DNA from: Verrucomicrobiota bacterium
Lineage (GTDB): Bacteria; Verrucomicrobiota; Kiritimatiellia; JAAZAB01
Assembly: GCA_018898455.1 (NCBI GenBank)
Contig: JAHIJO010000160.1
Location: 1 to 32,749 of the forward strand
DNA length: 32,749 bases
Reading direction: 5' to 3'
Shown here: positions 8,044 through 17,500 of the stretch, piece after piece
Layout: each line of letters begins with the position of its first letter
How positions within the stretch are numbered: position 1 is the stretch's first letter
The notes under the pieces: generated by a model
Databases searched by the model: none
What the model was told of the DNA's origin: nothing
What the model saw: the letters and a program-made list of their open reading frames with translations, nothing else
Translations under genes and position numbers: made by a program

Positions 8044-8220
8044 GCACTCCTCTTCAAGGATTTGCCACAAAGATGCAAAAGAAACACAATATCAAAAATA
8101 TATCCGATTATCGGTCTTGTGAATTTTGTGCCTTTTTGTGGCTAAGATTATTGTAAAAGTTACCCGCTCGGCGGGCCTAATTCACTGCTAAGGAACTTCA
8201 AAGTTGCCCGATTAATATAT

Positions 8221-8295
8221 TCATTCCGAGCGTAGCGAGGAATCTCGTCAATCGAGAATCCCTATGGCGGAGATCCTTCGCTTCGCTCAGGATGA
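8221..8295. repeat. MITE-like element with 26-bp imperfect terminal inverted repeats
   Basis: The left arm 8221-8246 begins TCATTCCGAGCGTAGCGAGG. The right arm 8270-8295 is its imperfect inverse, with about 21 of 26 positions complementary, around a 23-base centre. It sits in the gap between the UroD-like gene and the esterase. TCATTCCGAGC...CTCAGGATGA sequences of this type occur as dispersed intergenic repeats in many environmental genomes (general knowledge). Only one copy was seen here. Confidence 0.6.
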
Positions 8296-8310
8296 CAAAC
8301 GTGAACAGTG

Positions 8311-8332
8311 AAAATAATTGCGGCGCAGCCGC
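8311..8332 (-). terminator. Weak possible terminator of the esterase gene
   Basis: On the minus strand, just after the esterase stop, a 5-bp hairpin GCGGC-TGC-GCCGC is followed by AATTATTTT. The stem is short and the T-run interrupted, so termination is only possible. Confidence 0.3.
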
Positions 8333-8342
8333 CTAATTTATG

Positions 8343-9302
8343 TCACAGTCCGGCCATGAACTGAAAGATGCGGTCCTGCATGTCGGGCGCGCCTTCATGG
8401 CCGAAATCCGGATAAATCATCACGTCCTTCGGCGACTTGATTTTGTTATACGCGGCAAACTGGGTGGACGGCGGACAGATGGTATCCATGAGCCCCGTGG
8501 CCATCAAAACGCGGGCGCGGATGCGCGGCGCGAGAAACTGGAGATCAATATATCCCAGGCGGGTGAAAATTTCATCCTCCCGTTCATGCCGGGGATCGAA
8601 TAGGCGGAAGAACGTCCGCAATTCCTCGTACGCGCCGGCCGCCAGGTCCATTTCCCAGACCCGGCGGTAATCGCACAGAAACGGAACATTTGGCGCCGCG
8701 CGCCGCACGCGGGGCTCCAGCGCCGCGCACGCCAGGGTCAGGCCGCCACCCTGCGAACCGCCCATGGCGCCCACGCGTTTGGGATCCACTTCCGGCAGCG
8801 CCATGACAATCCCAGCCAACTGGGCCGTGTCGAGAAAAATGTGCCGGAACAACAGTTGATCGGGTGAATCGTCCAGGCCGCGGATGATATGGCCGCGAAG
8901 CGTGTTGCCCTTGACCCCGCCGGAATCCTCGGAAGAACCGCCCTGGCCGCGGCAATCCATGGCCGCCACTGAAAATCCAAGCGCCGCATAATTCAATTTA
9001 TCGGACCAATCGCCCGCATTACCCGCATAGCCGTGAAACATCACGATCGCCGGATGCGGTTCCGGGCAATGCTTCGGCCGGATATATTTTGCGTGGATGC
9101 GGGCGTTCCGGACCCCGGTGAAATACAGATCAAAACAATCGGCAAAGGGCGCTTGGAACGCGCTCCGAACAAGCTTGACCTTGGGATCCGTGGCGTGCAT
9201 CTCCTTGAGAGCCCGGCCCCAGAACCGGTCGAAGTCGGCGGGCCGGGGATTGCGTCCTTTATATTTTTTCAGCTTGGCCAACGGCAGGTCGGTGAGGGGC
9301 AT
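8343..9302 (-). CDS. CE7-family acetyl xylan esterase / cephalosporin-C deacetylase-like
   Basis: A 319-residue alpha/beta hydrolase of the usual CE7 length. The family motifs are all present: RGQGGS at 118-123, GGSQGGG at 181-187 with nucleophile Ser183, and the charge relay in GLMDTICPP (Asp273) and GHEG (His302). The N-terminal LKKYKGRNPRPADFDRFW is also characteristic. CE7 enzymes remove acetyl groups from xylo-oligosaccharides and other small esters and usually act in the cytoplasm; no signal peptide is seen here. AGGGAGA precedes the ATG at a suitable distance. It lies upstream of the UroD-like gene on the same strand. A 92-base internal part (8877-8968) recurs almost exactly in the scar at 5672-5763. 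Confidence 0.9.
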   Translation of the reverse strand: MPLTDLPLAKLKKYKGRNPRPADFDRFWGRALKEMHATDPKVKLVRSAFQAPFADCFDLYFTGVRNARIHAKYIRPKHCPEPHPAIVMFHGYAGNAGDWSDKLNYAALGFSVAAMDCRGQGGSSEDSGGVKGNTLRGHIIRGLDDSPDQLLFRHIFLDTAQLAGIVMALPEVDPKRVGAMGGSQGGGLTLACAALEPRVRRAAPNVPFLCDYRRVWEMDLAAGAYEELRTFFRLFDPRHEREDEIFTRLGYIDLQFLAPRIRARVLMATGLMDTICPPSTQFAAYNKIKSPKDVMIYPDFGHEGAPDMQDRIFQFMAGL

Positions 9303-9330
9303 ACCAATATCTCCCTTGAAACAACCGGGG

Positions 9331-9487
9331 CGACCTGCCCGCAGTCGCTATCCGTCGGCTGACGGATTGCGGGCGGGGGGCACCCCGGCTCATTTTTTAA
9401 TTTGTCGGCCGCTTTTGGATCCGGCCTGCCCTCAGGCCGGTCCGTTGTTGCTTCACCATCAAAGCCCGCCCCGACGCGGGGCGGGCT
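9331..9487. repeat. Cluster of three hairpins in the 9303-9641 gap
   Basis: The 339-base gap between divergent genes has no recognisable coding sequence. It holds a nested inverted repeat at 9338-9373 (CCCGCA/TGCGGG outside, ATCCGTC/GACGGAT inside), a perfect 8-bp hairpin at 9421-9440 (CCGGCCTG, loop CCCT) and a perfect 11-bp hairpin at 9463-9487 (AGCCCGCCCCG, loop ACG). The ends of the first (9331-9349 and 9355-9376) recur at 21741-21759 and 21824-21845. No T-run supports a terminator role. Confidence 0.7.
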
Positions 9488-9641
9488 AACTGGCGCCTTT
9501 AAAAATATGCTAATGACACCTTGCGGGAATGCCGGCCATAGTAAGGAAACGATTCGTAAATGTCAAAATGAAGTCCAAAATGGTTACGACGCTGGGCTTG
9601 ACTTAAACCCGGAGCTTTGCAAACATGAATATCTTATTACT

Positions 9642-10619
9642 ATGAATCCTTTTTATCTCATGGCACGCGGATGGGCCGCTGGGCACCGGTATATCGTAGG
9701 GGCCGCGATTATGGTCGGGGCGTGTCTGCCGCTCCAGGCTGAGCCGTGGACCTTTGCCGTCATGGGCGACACTCGCGGACCCGATGACTCACCCGGCGTC
9801 AACACGCAAATTGTTTCCAGTATTGCCATGGATATCGCGAGTAATGCCTGCCGGTTCGTGCTGGTGACCGGCGATCTGATTTGGGGAGGGTCCGGCGATA
9901 TCCGGGACCAGTATGACGTGTGGAAAAATGCCATGGCGCCCGTCTATCGGGCTGGAATTCCGATCTATCCCATTCGCGGCAACCATGAATACATTCGGGA
10001 TCCGACCGGTACGGTCTGGCGGTCTGTATTCCCCAACCTGCCGACAAATGGTCCCGCCGGCGAGGTCGGCCTGACTTACAGCTTCGCTTTCAGCAACGCG
10101 TTTTGTGTGGGACTTGATGAATACATCCGCCGGCATCGGATCAATCAAGCCTGGCTGGACACTCAACTCAAAAGCAATACCAAGCCGCATGTTTTCGTCT
10201 TCGGGCATGAGCCCGCATTCCGTGTTAATCACGCCGATTGTCTGGCCAGCCATGCCGCGGAACGGAATATCTTCTGGGACGGCTTCCAGCGCACCGGCGG
10301 GCGGGTGTATTTCTGCGGCCACGATCACTTTTACAATCGCGCCGTGGTTGTCGAGGGCGCCAAGCCGCCCATGTTTCAGATCGTCACCGGGTCCGGGGGA
10401 GCGCCACTGCATCCCTGGAAGGGAAGCTATTTCGATGCTCGCGTTCGTCTGCAATACGGCAACACGACCCTGTTCGGCTATAATGTGGTGACGGTCGAGG
10501 ACCAGGCAGCCATGGTGGATTGGAAAGCCCTTCTGCCGGACGGCCGCTGGAAAGTTCTGGATTCGCTGACTATCATCAAGCCGATCCGGGGGGCGAACTT
10601 CGCGGGGGAAAAGCAGTAG
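9642..10619 (+). CDS. Secreted calcineurin-like metallophosphoesterase
   Basis: From the ATG at 9642 the protein has 325 residues, with a hydrophobic N-terminus (about residues 17-33, ending LQAE) that looks like a signal peptide. Metallophosphoesterase motifs follow in order: MGDTRG (Asp43), VTGDLIWGG (Asp78), RGNHE (Asn114, His115), VFGHEP and CGHDHFYNR. These ligate the two metal ions in phosphatases and phosphodiesterases of the purple-acid/calcineurin type. It probably acts in the periplasm on a phosphate ester; the substrate is unknown. An open frame extends further upstream but runs through the hairpin cluster, so it is not used. No good ribosome binding site is seen for 9642, and ATG 9660 is an alternative. 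The YihY-CNBD gene follows in the same direction after 173 bases. Confidence 0.8.
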   Translation: MNPFYLMARGWAAGHRYIVGAAIMVGACLPLQAEPWTFAVMGDTRGPDDSPGVNTQIVSSIAMDIASNACRFVLVTGDLIWGGSGDIRDQYDVWKNAMAPVYRAGIPIYPIRGNHEYIRDPTGTVWRSVFPNLPTNGPAGEVGLTYSFAFSNAFCVGLDEYIRRHRINQAWLDTQLKSNTKPHVFVFGHEPAFRVNHADCLASHAAERNIFWDGFQRTGGRVYFCGHDHFYNRAVVVEGAKPPMFQIVTGSGGAPLHPWKGSYFDARVRLQYGNTTLFGYNVVTVEDQAAMVDWKALLPDGRWKVLDSLTIIKPIRGANFAGEKQ

Positions 10620-10792
10620 CGTGGGCTACCGCACTCCTTACAGAAATAGCAGGCGTTACACCCGCGCTACTCATAATGAGATGGCGCCGGGTTTCTCGCC
10701 AGCACAGGCGGATCGGCCAAAGGCCGAATCCCGATAACGACAGGGGTCGGCTTTATACCGGCCGGATATCCGATTGCATCGCGAAACAACCC

Positions 10793-12001
10793 ATGAGTTT
10801 CAAAGACATCATTCGAACAACGGGTCTGGTGATCACGGAATCCCTCAAGTCCTTCCTGCGGAACGAGGATCTGCAGAAGGCGGCCACAGCAGCGTATTAC
10901 AGCTTCCTCGCCATTATCCCCTTGTGCCTGCTGGTCATCGTGGTGACGGGGCACCTGGTATTCTCATCCGACACAGCCATGAAAGGGCTCGAAGAGGTTG
11001 TCGGCCAGATTTCCCCGGTAGCCGCCCCGGTGGTGCTCAATGAGGTCACGGTACTGGCTCAACACCGAACCTGGGGCCTGCTGAGCATCCTGATCCTGTT
11101 CTGGTCGGTCACTCCTCTCGCCTCGGCCCTGCGGAGCGCGTTTAGCGATATCTTCAAAATCCGCCCAATCCTGCCGTTTTGGTCGACCAAGTTTTTCGAT
11201 ATTGTCAGCGTGTTGGTGCTGGTCACCCTGCTGATCCTGCTCACGCTGGAAAAGGCGTATAGCCCGGTTCTGTCCCACTGGCTGAAAGATCTGCCCATCA
11301 TGGTCCGCGCGGCAAACACAGTTGTACCCCTGATCCTGGCCATGGCAGCGCTGTGGCTTTTCTACACTCTGCTGATCCCCGTCCGTTTGAAGCCGGTGCA
11401 TTGGCTGGCCGGCTCGACGGTCACCCTCTTGCTGCTCTCGCTGGTGGGACCGGGATTTGCGCTGATCCTCCGGGTCAACCCCAACTACGGCTTCACGTTC
11501 GGCTCCCTAAAAATGGTATTCCTGCTGTTTATCTGGGTGTATTATTCGTTCGCCGTCGTTCTTTTCGGCACGGAAGTCATGGCCAACGTGTGGCGGAAGG
11601 ACGCTCTAGTGCTCAAACGGCTCCTACTGGCGCCTAAAACGGCGCTCAAGACCAGCGCGTTATTGAACCGGTTTGTCCGCACTTTCAGCGCCAACGAGGT
11701 GATCTGCCGGGAAGACGACACCGGCAATGAGATGTTCTTCATCCTGTCCGGCGCGGTGGCCATCAGCAAGCAGGGGCGCCATCTACTGACCATGAAACCG
11801 GGCGATTATTTCGGCGAGCTCTCCATGCTGATGAAGGCTCCGCGGACGGCGACGGCCATCGCCGCATTGCCCGAGACGGCGGTGGCCGTGATCTCGCGGC
11901 AAAACTTCGACATCGTGCTGGGCGAAAACCCCGGCCTCGTATTAAACATGCTTCAGGAAATGGCCGCCAGGTTGAAGAGCACAACAGCCAAGCTGGAATA
12001 A
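10793..12001 (+). CDS. YihY/BrkB-family membrane protein fused to a cyclic-nucleotide-binding domain
   Basis: A 402-residue protein. Residues 1-270 are YihY-like: KAATAAYYSFLAIIPLCLLV near residues 24-45, several hydrophobic spans, and the family signature around NYGFTFGSLKMVFLLFIWVYYS, then VLFGTEV. After a short linker, residues about 290-402 form a CRP/PKA-type cyclic-nucleotide-binding domain with the phosphate-binding cassette FGELSMLMKAPRTATA (Glu342, Arg351), the residues that contact the cyclic phosphate in ligand-binding members. No DNA-binding helix-turn-helix follows. Thus a membrane protein of unclear transport role may be gated by cAMP or cGMP from the cytoplasm. The open frame continues upstream of 10793, but similarity begins at this ATG; no strong ribosome binding site is visible. 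Confidence 0.85.
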   Translation: MSFKDIIRTTGLVITESLKSFLRNEDLQKAATAAYYSFLAIIPLCLLVIVVTGHLVFSSDTAMKGLEEVVGQISPVAAPVVLNEVTVLAQHRTWGLLSILILFWSVTPLASALRSAFSDIFKIRPILPFWSTKFFDIVSVLVLVTLLILLTLEKAYSPVLSHWLKDLPIMVRAANTVVPLILAMAALWLFYTLLIPVRLKPVHWLAGSTVTLLLLSLVGPGFALILRVNPNYGFTFGSLKMVFLLFIWVYYSFAVVLFGTEVMANVWRKDALVLKRLLLAPKTALKTSALLNRFVRTFSANEVICREDDTGNEMFFILSGAVAISKQGRHLLTMKPGDYFGELSMLMKAPRTATAIAALPETAVAVISRQNFDIVLGENPGLVLNMLQEMAARLKSTTAKLE

Positions 12002-12032
12002 AGTCAGAAAAATCCCGGTTAAAGGAGGTACG

Positions 12033-13394
12033 ATGAACGTTGGGCACGGAAATTCTCGCTGCGCGCACTGGGTGTTTGTCATAATTTTTATCTGGTTGTC
12101 GTTTAACCAGGCATGCGCAGCGGGCGAAGCCCCGGTCGAAGCCAAGCGCGGACTGGAGGGCGTGATCCTGGCCCCGGATTTCTGGGAGCTGAACCCGGAC
12201 GCCTTTGCGCGAAAAGTCAGCGGGCTTCAGTTCTATTGGGTGTCCAAGGACAAGGCCTCCGCGCGCTCGCAGGCCCGATTCCTGACCTTCCAGAACCAGT
12301 CCGTGGTGGAGGTGATCGTTCGTTTTTCAAGCAACACCGTCTCGGAAGTGATGCTTTCGTTTTTCAATCGCGGGGATATGGGCGAGATAAGCGAAGATGA
12401 CTTTCGCAAGAAGGTGGTGGCGGTGACCAATATGATCGGCGAGATTTCCGGGGTGACAGGCAAGGACGTCACCCGCCGGGAAGACACGGTCTCCGAGCGC
12501 AAGGCGCAAACCATGGTATGGATCGCTTCGAACACCGAGTTCCGTCTTGAGTCGGCCTCTTCCAGGGTTAAGGATCGCGCAACAAACAGCCGCTTGATTC
12601 TTCCGGAATTTGCGAATCTTTTCATCAGGGCGAACACGGGTCAGATCTTCGTCGGCGCGAGCCCGGAAGGAAAAGCCCAAGCCGGCTTTATTGCCTTGCG
12701 GCAGAAGATCAAGCGGACACCGACCGGCGATGTCTATCTGGACCAGGTGCCCATGGTTGACCAGGGGCAAAAAGGCTACTGCGCCGTTGCCACGGCCGAG
12801 AGAGTGATGCGCTATTACGGCTTGGATATGAATCAGCATGAAATCGCCCAAAAGGCCCATACTTCCACCCGGGGCGCCATGGGCACCGACTCCAAATCGC
12901 TGCTGACCGCCCTGAAAGCCATTGCGAATTCCGCGGATCTTCAATTGAAGGTGGTGGATAAGTTTGACGCCGATGATTTCAAGAAACAAATCCAGCACTA
13001 TAACCGTGAAGCCAAGCGCAACCGTGTCGCTGAAATCGGGCTTCCTCAATCAGGCGTGATAGACGTTGTGAAAATTTACGGGCAGATGGACAAGCGCATC
13101 TATCTGCAGAGCCGCGCCAAAGGCGGCAATACACAGATGCGTTTCTTCGGTAATATCCAGGACAAGATCAACAGCGGTTACCCGGTATTCTGGGGTGTAA
13201 CCCTTGGCTTTGTTGAGGAGACAATCAAATTGCCCCAGAAGATCGGCGGGCATATGCGCTTGATCATCGGCTACAATGACAAGTCAAAAGAAATCATCTA
13301 CACGGACAGCTGGGGACCCGGCCATGAGATGAAGCGGATGAGTCAGCAGGATGCCTTCACCATTACCACCTGCCTCTACAGCATGGAACCCTGA
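12033..13394 (+). CDS. Secreted C39-like cysteine peptidase
   Basis: A 453-residue protein with a signal peptide (hydrophobic core about 12-26, cleavage near ACAA). The N-terminal 230 residues match no domain I recognise. From about residue 235 it has a papain-fold C39-type domain: VPMVDQGQKGYCAVATAERV (oxyanion Gln244 or Gln246, nucleophile Cys250), GGHMRLIIGYN (His407) and IIYTDSWG (Asp425). C39 domains usually cleave bacteriocin leaders inside ABC exporters; here the domain is free-standing and exported, so another protein or peptide is the likely target. A strong AAAGGAGG sits six bases before the ATG. It starts 31 bases after the YihY-CNBD gene and is probably co-transcribed with it. Confidence 0.8.
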   Translation: MNVGHGNSRCAHWVFVIIFIWLSFNQACAAGEAPVEAKRGLEGVILAPDFWELNPDAFARKVSGLQFYWVSKDKASARSQARFLTFQNQSVVEVIVRFSSNTVSEVMLSFFNRGDMGEISEDDFRKKVVAVTNMIGEISGVTGKDVTRREDTVSERKAQTMVWIASNTEFRLESASSRVKDRATNSRLILPEFANLFIRANTGQIFVGASPEGKAQAGFIALRQKIKRTPTGDVYLDQVPMVDQGQKGYCAVATAERVMRYYGLDMNQHEIAQKAHTSTRGAMGTDSKSLLTALKAIANSADLQLKVVDKFDADDFKKQIQHYNREAKRNRVAEIGLPQSGVIDVVKIYGQMDKRIYLQSRAKGGNTQMRFFGNIQDKINSGYPVFWGVTLGFVEETIKLPQKIGGHMRLIIGYNDKSKEIIYTDSWGPGHEMKRMSQQDAFTITTCLYSMEP

Positions 13395-13412
13395 GGATCC
13401 CCGGAGGGAAAT

Positions 13413-13450
13413 CCGGAATGACTGGAATAGGCGGCCGATTTGACCAGAAT
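13413..13450. other. Possible remnant of an IS21-type terminal repeat
   Basis: This stretch contains two spaced GGAAT/AGAAT boxes around GGCGGCCGATTTGACC, resembling the repeated GGTGGCCGATTTGACCGGAAT-like ends of IS21-family elements. No istA or istB is present. It lies between the C39 gene and the AT-rich TPR gene. Based on pattern memory only. Confidence 0.25.
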
Positions 13451-13559
13451 ACGCAATCGCGGGTCTAGCTTGATGGCATCAGGGAAATTGAGCGGTAAAG
13501 GATAACTCTCTGTGGTCTCGCCCCTCCAGTTTCATCACCTTCTGATGCAAATTCCGTGT

Positions 13560-14357
13560 TTACGGAGATTTAGACGGGGTGTTTGTTGCCATTTCGTTTC
13601 TAATTTTATTAATATAATCAGACTTTGAGTCTAATGTATTCAGCAACTCAATCATTCTATTGGCTTTGTTGATGTTTTTCTGTTGAAGATAAGAACAACC
13701 AGCTTGATAAGCATAGTCGCAAGCCTGATTTGTTTGCCCCAAACCTCTATAAGCCAAAGCTATATTATAATAAGCTCCCGAAAACTCATTATTTAAAAGA
13801 ACCGTTTGTTTAAAATACTCAATGGCGCCATTTAAATCTCCCTCATCCCACTGTTGTACTCCCGCCATAAAATATTTATCGGCTTCTGTTTTGGCGAGCG
13901 CCTCAACCCATTTTTTTACATCAGCAATCCTGCCGCAAATATCAATTCGTGTGTCCGATAAAACATTTTTATGTTCAGAAAGATTCTGAATGATTTGACC
14001 CAGGTTGCCTTGATTTTGCTTTATATTTTGACCAAGGCTTTCTGTGGTTGATGAAATCAGCGTCAGGGCTTTAGATTGCTCTATGCCCTGCTCTTGCGTT
14101 TGTTTGCCAATTGAGGTCAAACTTGTTTTAATTTCCGTGCTTTGTTTTGCTCCAGAATCATTAATTTCATTAATTTGATTTCCAATCTTTTCAAAATTAG
14201 ATTGAATTTGTTTCAATTCCGCTTGTTGTTCGATAGATTGTTTTTGTAATAACTTGGATTGTTCGTTCAAATTCCACAACATATATCCGCCAAAAGACAA
14301 CAATCCCAATACAATCAAAATAACAATGACAGCTAAAATAGGTTTTAACTTATTCAT
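13560..14357 (-). CDS. AT-rich membrane-anchored coiled-coil/TPR protein
   Basis: A 265-residue protein starting at the ATG at 14357, which is preceded by TAGGAG at a good distance; an in-frame upstream extension lacks such a site. Residues 5-27 (ILAVIVILIVLGLLSFGGY) form one membrane anchor. Residues about 30-150 are rich in Q, E, K and S with heptad-like spacing (KLLQKQSIEQQAELKQIQS), giving a long coiled coil. Residues about 165-250 hold about two tetratricopeptide repeats (GDLNGAIEYFKQTVLLNNE..AYYNIALAYRGLG). It probably scaffolds a complex at the inner membrane. Base composition and codon use are far more AT-rich than in all neighbours, suggesting recent acquisition. No specific family recognised. 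Confidence 0.75.
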   Translation of the reverse strand: MNKLKPILAVIVILIVLGLLSFGGYMLWNLNEQSKLLQKQSIEQQAELKQIQSNFEKIGNQINEINDSGAKQSTEIKTSLTSIGKQTQEQGIEQSKALTLISSTTESLGQNIKQNQGNLGQIIQNLSEHKNVLSDTRIDICGRIADVKKWVEALAKTEADKYFMAGVQQWDEGDLNGAIEYFKQTVLLNNEFSGAYYNIALAYRGLGQTNQACDYAYQAGCSYLQQKNINKANRMIELLNTLDSKSDYINKIRNEMATNTPSKSP

Positions 14358-14567
14358 AATTGTTTCTCCTATTGGGATGAAATAAATCAAGATATTTAAG
14401 GCATAATATACTATCGATTGGATAACGATCAAGCTAATATTTTGATTATTTTATTGCTTAATGTTGGTAATCATTCCGATGGTATCTGATGGTGAATGTG
14501 TCGTTCTCTGGCGGGGCCAACCTGGTGTGCTCCCGGCTTCGGCGGGCAAGTTGGCAAAGCATGCTGT

Positions 14568-17500
14568 TCAGGGCGTATATCCGGACGGGGTGGAGGCCGT
14601 GGCATACCCGCCGGCCGAAAGCTTCACATACCACATTCCCGTGGCGATCTCGAACAAGGCCGGATCGGCCTTGCGGTCGCCGTCAAAATCATACGCCGCC
14701 GCGCGATACTCGCTCCCGCCAAACCCCACCAGCGAGGCTTCGGCATACCCGCTCCCCGACAGCTTCACCTGCCACGAGCCCATGGACTCCAGGTAAATCG
14801 CCGGATCGGCCAGCCTGTCGCCGTCATAATCGCCTATAACGGGTTCATAGCCGGCCCCGCCGAAGCCCCACAAGGTGCCCGTGATATAACTGCTTGCCGA
14901 AAGCAGGACCGTCCAGTTGCCGTTGGCTATATTATAGACGGCCGCGTCAGCGCGGTTGTCGGCATCGTAGTTCTCCTGAACGGCCGTGTAATTGGTCCCG
15001 CCAAAGCCCGTGGCCGACGCAATCCCGTAACCCAGGCCGGACATGGCTACCTGCCAATCCCCGCTGGCGGTGCCGTAAATTGCCGGATCGGCTTTGCCAT
15101 CCCCGTCATAATCGCCCGCCACCGCTTGATATGCCGAACCGCCGAAGCCCGCCAGCGAAGCGATGGCATACCCGCTTCCCGACAGCTCCACGTACCAGTT
15201 ACCTGTAGGCGCCTGATAGACCGTCGGATCGGCCTTGCCGTCCCCGTCGTAGTCGCCCACGCAGGCGGTGTAGCCCGGTCCGCCGAAATTGATCGTGACC
15301 AACCCGTAACCGGAGGCCGAAAGTTTCACATACCAGTCGCCCGTGGACTCCACGTACAGGGCCGGGTCCGCCTTACCGTCCCCATCGTAATCCGCGCAAA
15401 CTACCGCTGAAATGAGCTGGCGCCTGCCGGCATCTGCAGCGCTGAAGGCGCTGGAGCCGATGATGTTTTTGGCCTTGACCCAGTAATAATAGATTACACT
15501 GTTGGAGGCCGACGCATCGAAGTAATTGGTGAACATATAATTCACTTCATCCAGTTTAACCGCGGCATCGGATTGATCGCTGGTGTGCCGCCAGATTTCA
15601 TAGACTTGGGCATTGGTCACGGCGTTCCATCCCACCTCCACTTCATTGGCATAGACGCCATCACTGGCTGAAACACCCGTAGGGGTGGCGGGAACCGTTA
15701 GATCCTCCGGCACGTTGGTTACCGTCACCTGGAACGTGACCGTGCGCGCGAAGGCTTCCGTTATTGGCTCGTCTGGGGTACGTTGAACAAGATCGCCTTC
15801 GTCGGTTGCGGATGGTAATTCTCCCGCTGAAGTCAGATATGCCGTGCCGGCGCTGTTGTCGGCCCGCACCACCACGGTATAAAACCCATTGTTCGCCGGA
15901 TAAAACGCGGTGTATTGTCCGGGGGAGCTGTTTGAAAGAACGAGCGAGACCGTGGCTGAATCGTTTGTTACCGTGATCTCTGCCGTGACGATCGCGCCAT
16001 TGATGTCGCGCGTTTTATTGAGGCAAGCAACGATCTCCAGCGGCGCCGGGAAGGAGACAAAATTCTGGCCGGCGGCAGAGGCCGTCAAATTATAGGTGAA
16101 TGCGCTGGCACCCGCTTCCACTTGATACCAGACATCGTTATCCGGGGTGGCCGAGCCGGTGATGTTCCAGACGCCGGCGGTTGGGGCCGTCACGAGAAAC
16201 AACAATGCTCTTTCGGAGTCATCGTCATTCGTGGACGAAGCGTGGTACACGGTGCCATCTGGTGAATTCAGCGTTACCACGACCGTGTTGGAGAGCGAAT
16301 GCCCCACCGCGACGCTGAGGTCGCCTAACGAGGCATCCACCGTAAAGGAGATGTTGAACGCGCCGGAAGCCTTGAATCCCTGGGCGCCGGCCGCGTTGCC
16401 CTGTGCTAGGAGATGTCGGCCCGCCGCCACGGCATAGGCTTCACGGAAGGCATTGACAACAATTTGTAAATTGGTGAGCGCGGAAAAAGATTCGCCCCCG
16501 GTGGCCCAGGACATTAACGGAATCGTGTTATCAAACTCGGTGCCGAAACAAAAGCCCATGATGGGCACCTGGGCGTTGGCATAATCCATGCAGACGTCCA
16601 GCGGGTCGCTTCCCTCGTTGGAATATCCATCGGACAGAAGGAAGACCGCCTTGGTCATATTCGTATGCCCGAACGCGGTCAGTTCACTTAACGCCAGTTG
16701 GGCCGCATCGCCCATCGCTGAATACTCCCGGGGGGTAAGCGTATTAATAGCGGTTTTAATGCTATTCCGGATGGCGACATTTGTAATCACGGTGACTGGA
16801 TACAACACCGTGGCGGTGGTATCGAAATCCACCACGCCCACCGCGGAGCCGTTCGAAATCTGATCCAGCAGTATTTTGGCCACGGTTTTCGCGCGGCTTA
16901 TTTTTGAGTTGTATCCCATGCTTCCGGACCGGTCAATCACCAGTTCGATCGCCAGTTCGGTCGCCCCTTGGTTCACCCCATTGCTTCCCCCCATCCAAAT
17001 AATGTTAAGCGACCTTCGGGAAGGCAAAGTGTTCAGAGGATCGGTGCTTGACAAAGTAATTTGCGGCGGATTATTGCCCGCCGGCGCCACGCTGGCCAGC
17101 TCCGGATAAGATAGCCTTTGACCGAAGTCTCGCCGTAAGGCTCGTTGATAAGCCGTTCTGGTTGGATCATTTATTGGGGAGAGGCGCAATGATCCCCAAC
17201 AGCTGTTTTCAAGCAGTTGATGCTGGGCGCCCCGCAGTCGGTTTTCGTATGGCAAAAAGGTGCTCACGACATTAGTGCCGACGATATTGTTGCTGCCGCC
17301 TTGCCAGCGGATCGAGTAATTCAGCCAGCTATAGTGGCGGTTTCTGGCGTTCCCTTGATAATTCATGATGGAAGGCCGGACTTTTTCAATGTAAGGCAAT
17401 TTCGTCCAGTCAGACCCGCCCCACCGGCAATACTCGTCAAAAATCCCATAGGCGTAATGGCCCCATTCATGGCCCAGGCAATACCCTCCTATCTCATGCT

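Noticed and set aside
9421..9487. Rho-independent terminators from the strong GC hairpins
   Set aside because: No T-run follows on either strand and no gene ends at these hairpins.
9402..9641. An 80-residue N-terminal extension of the metallophosphoesterase
   Set aside because: The extension is translated from intergenic hairpins; the signal-peptide-like segment starts after the ATG at 9642.
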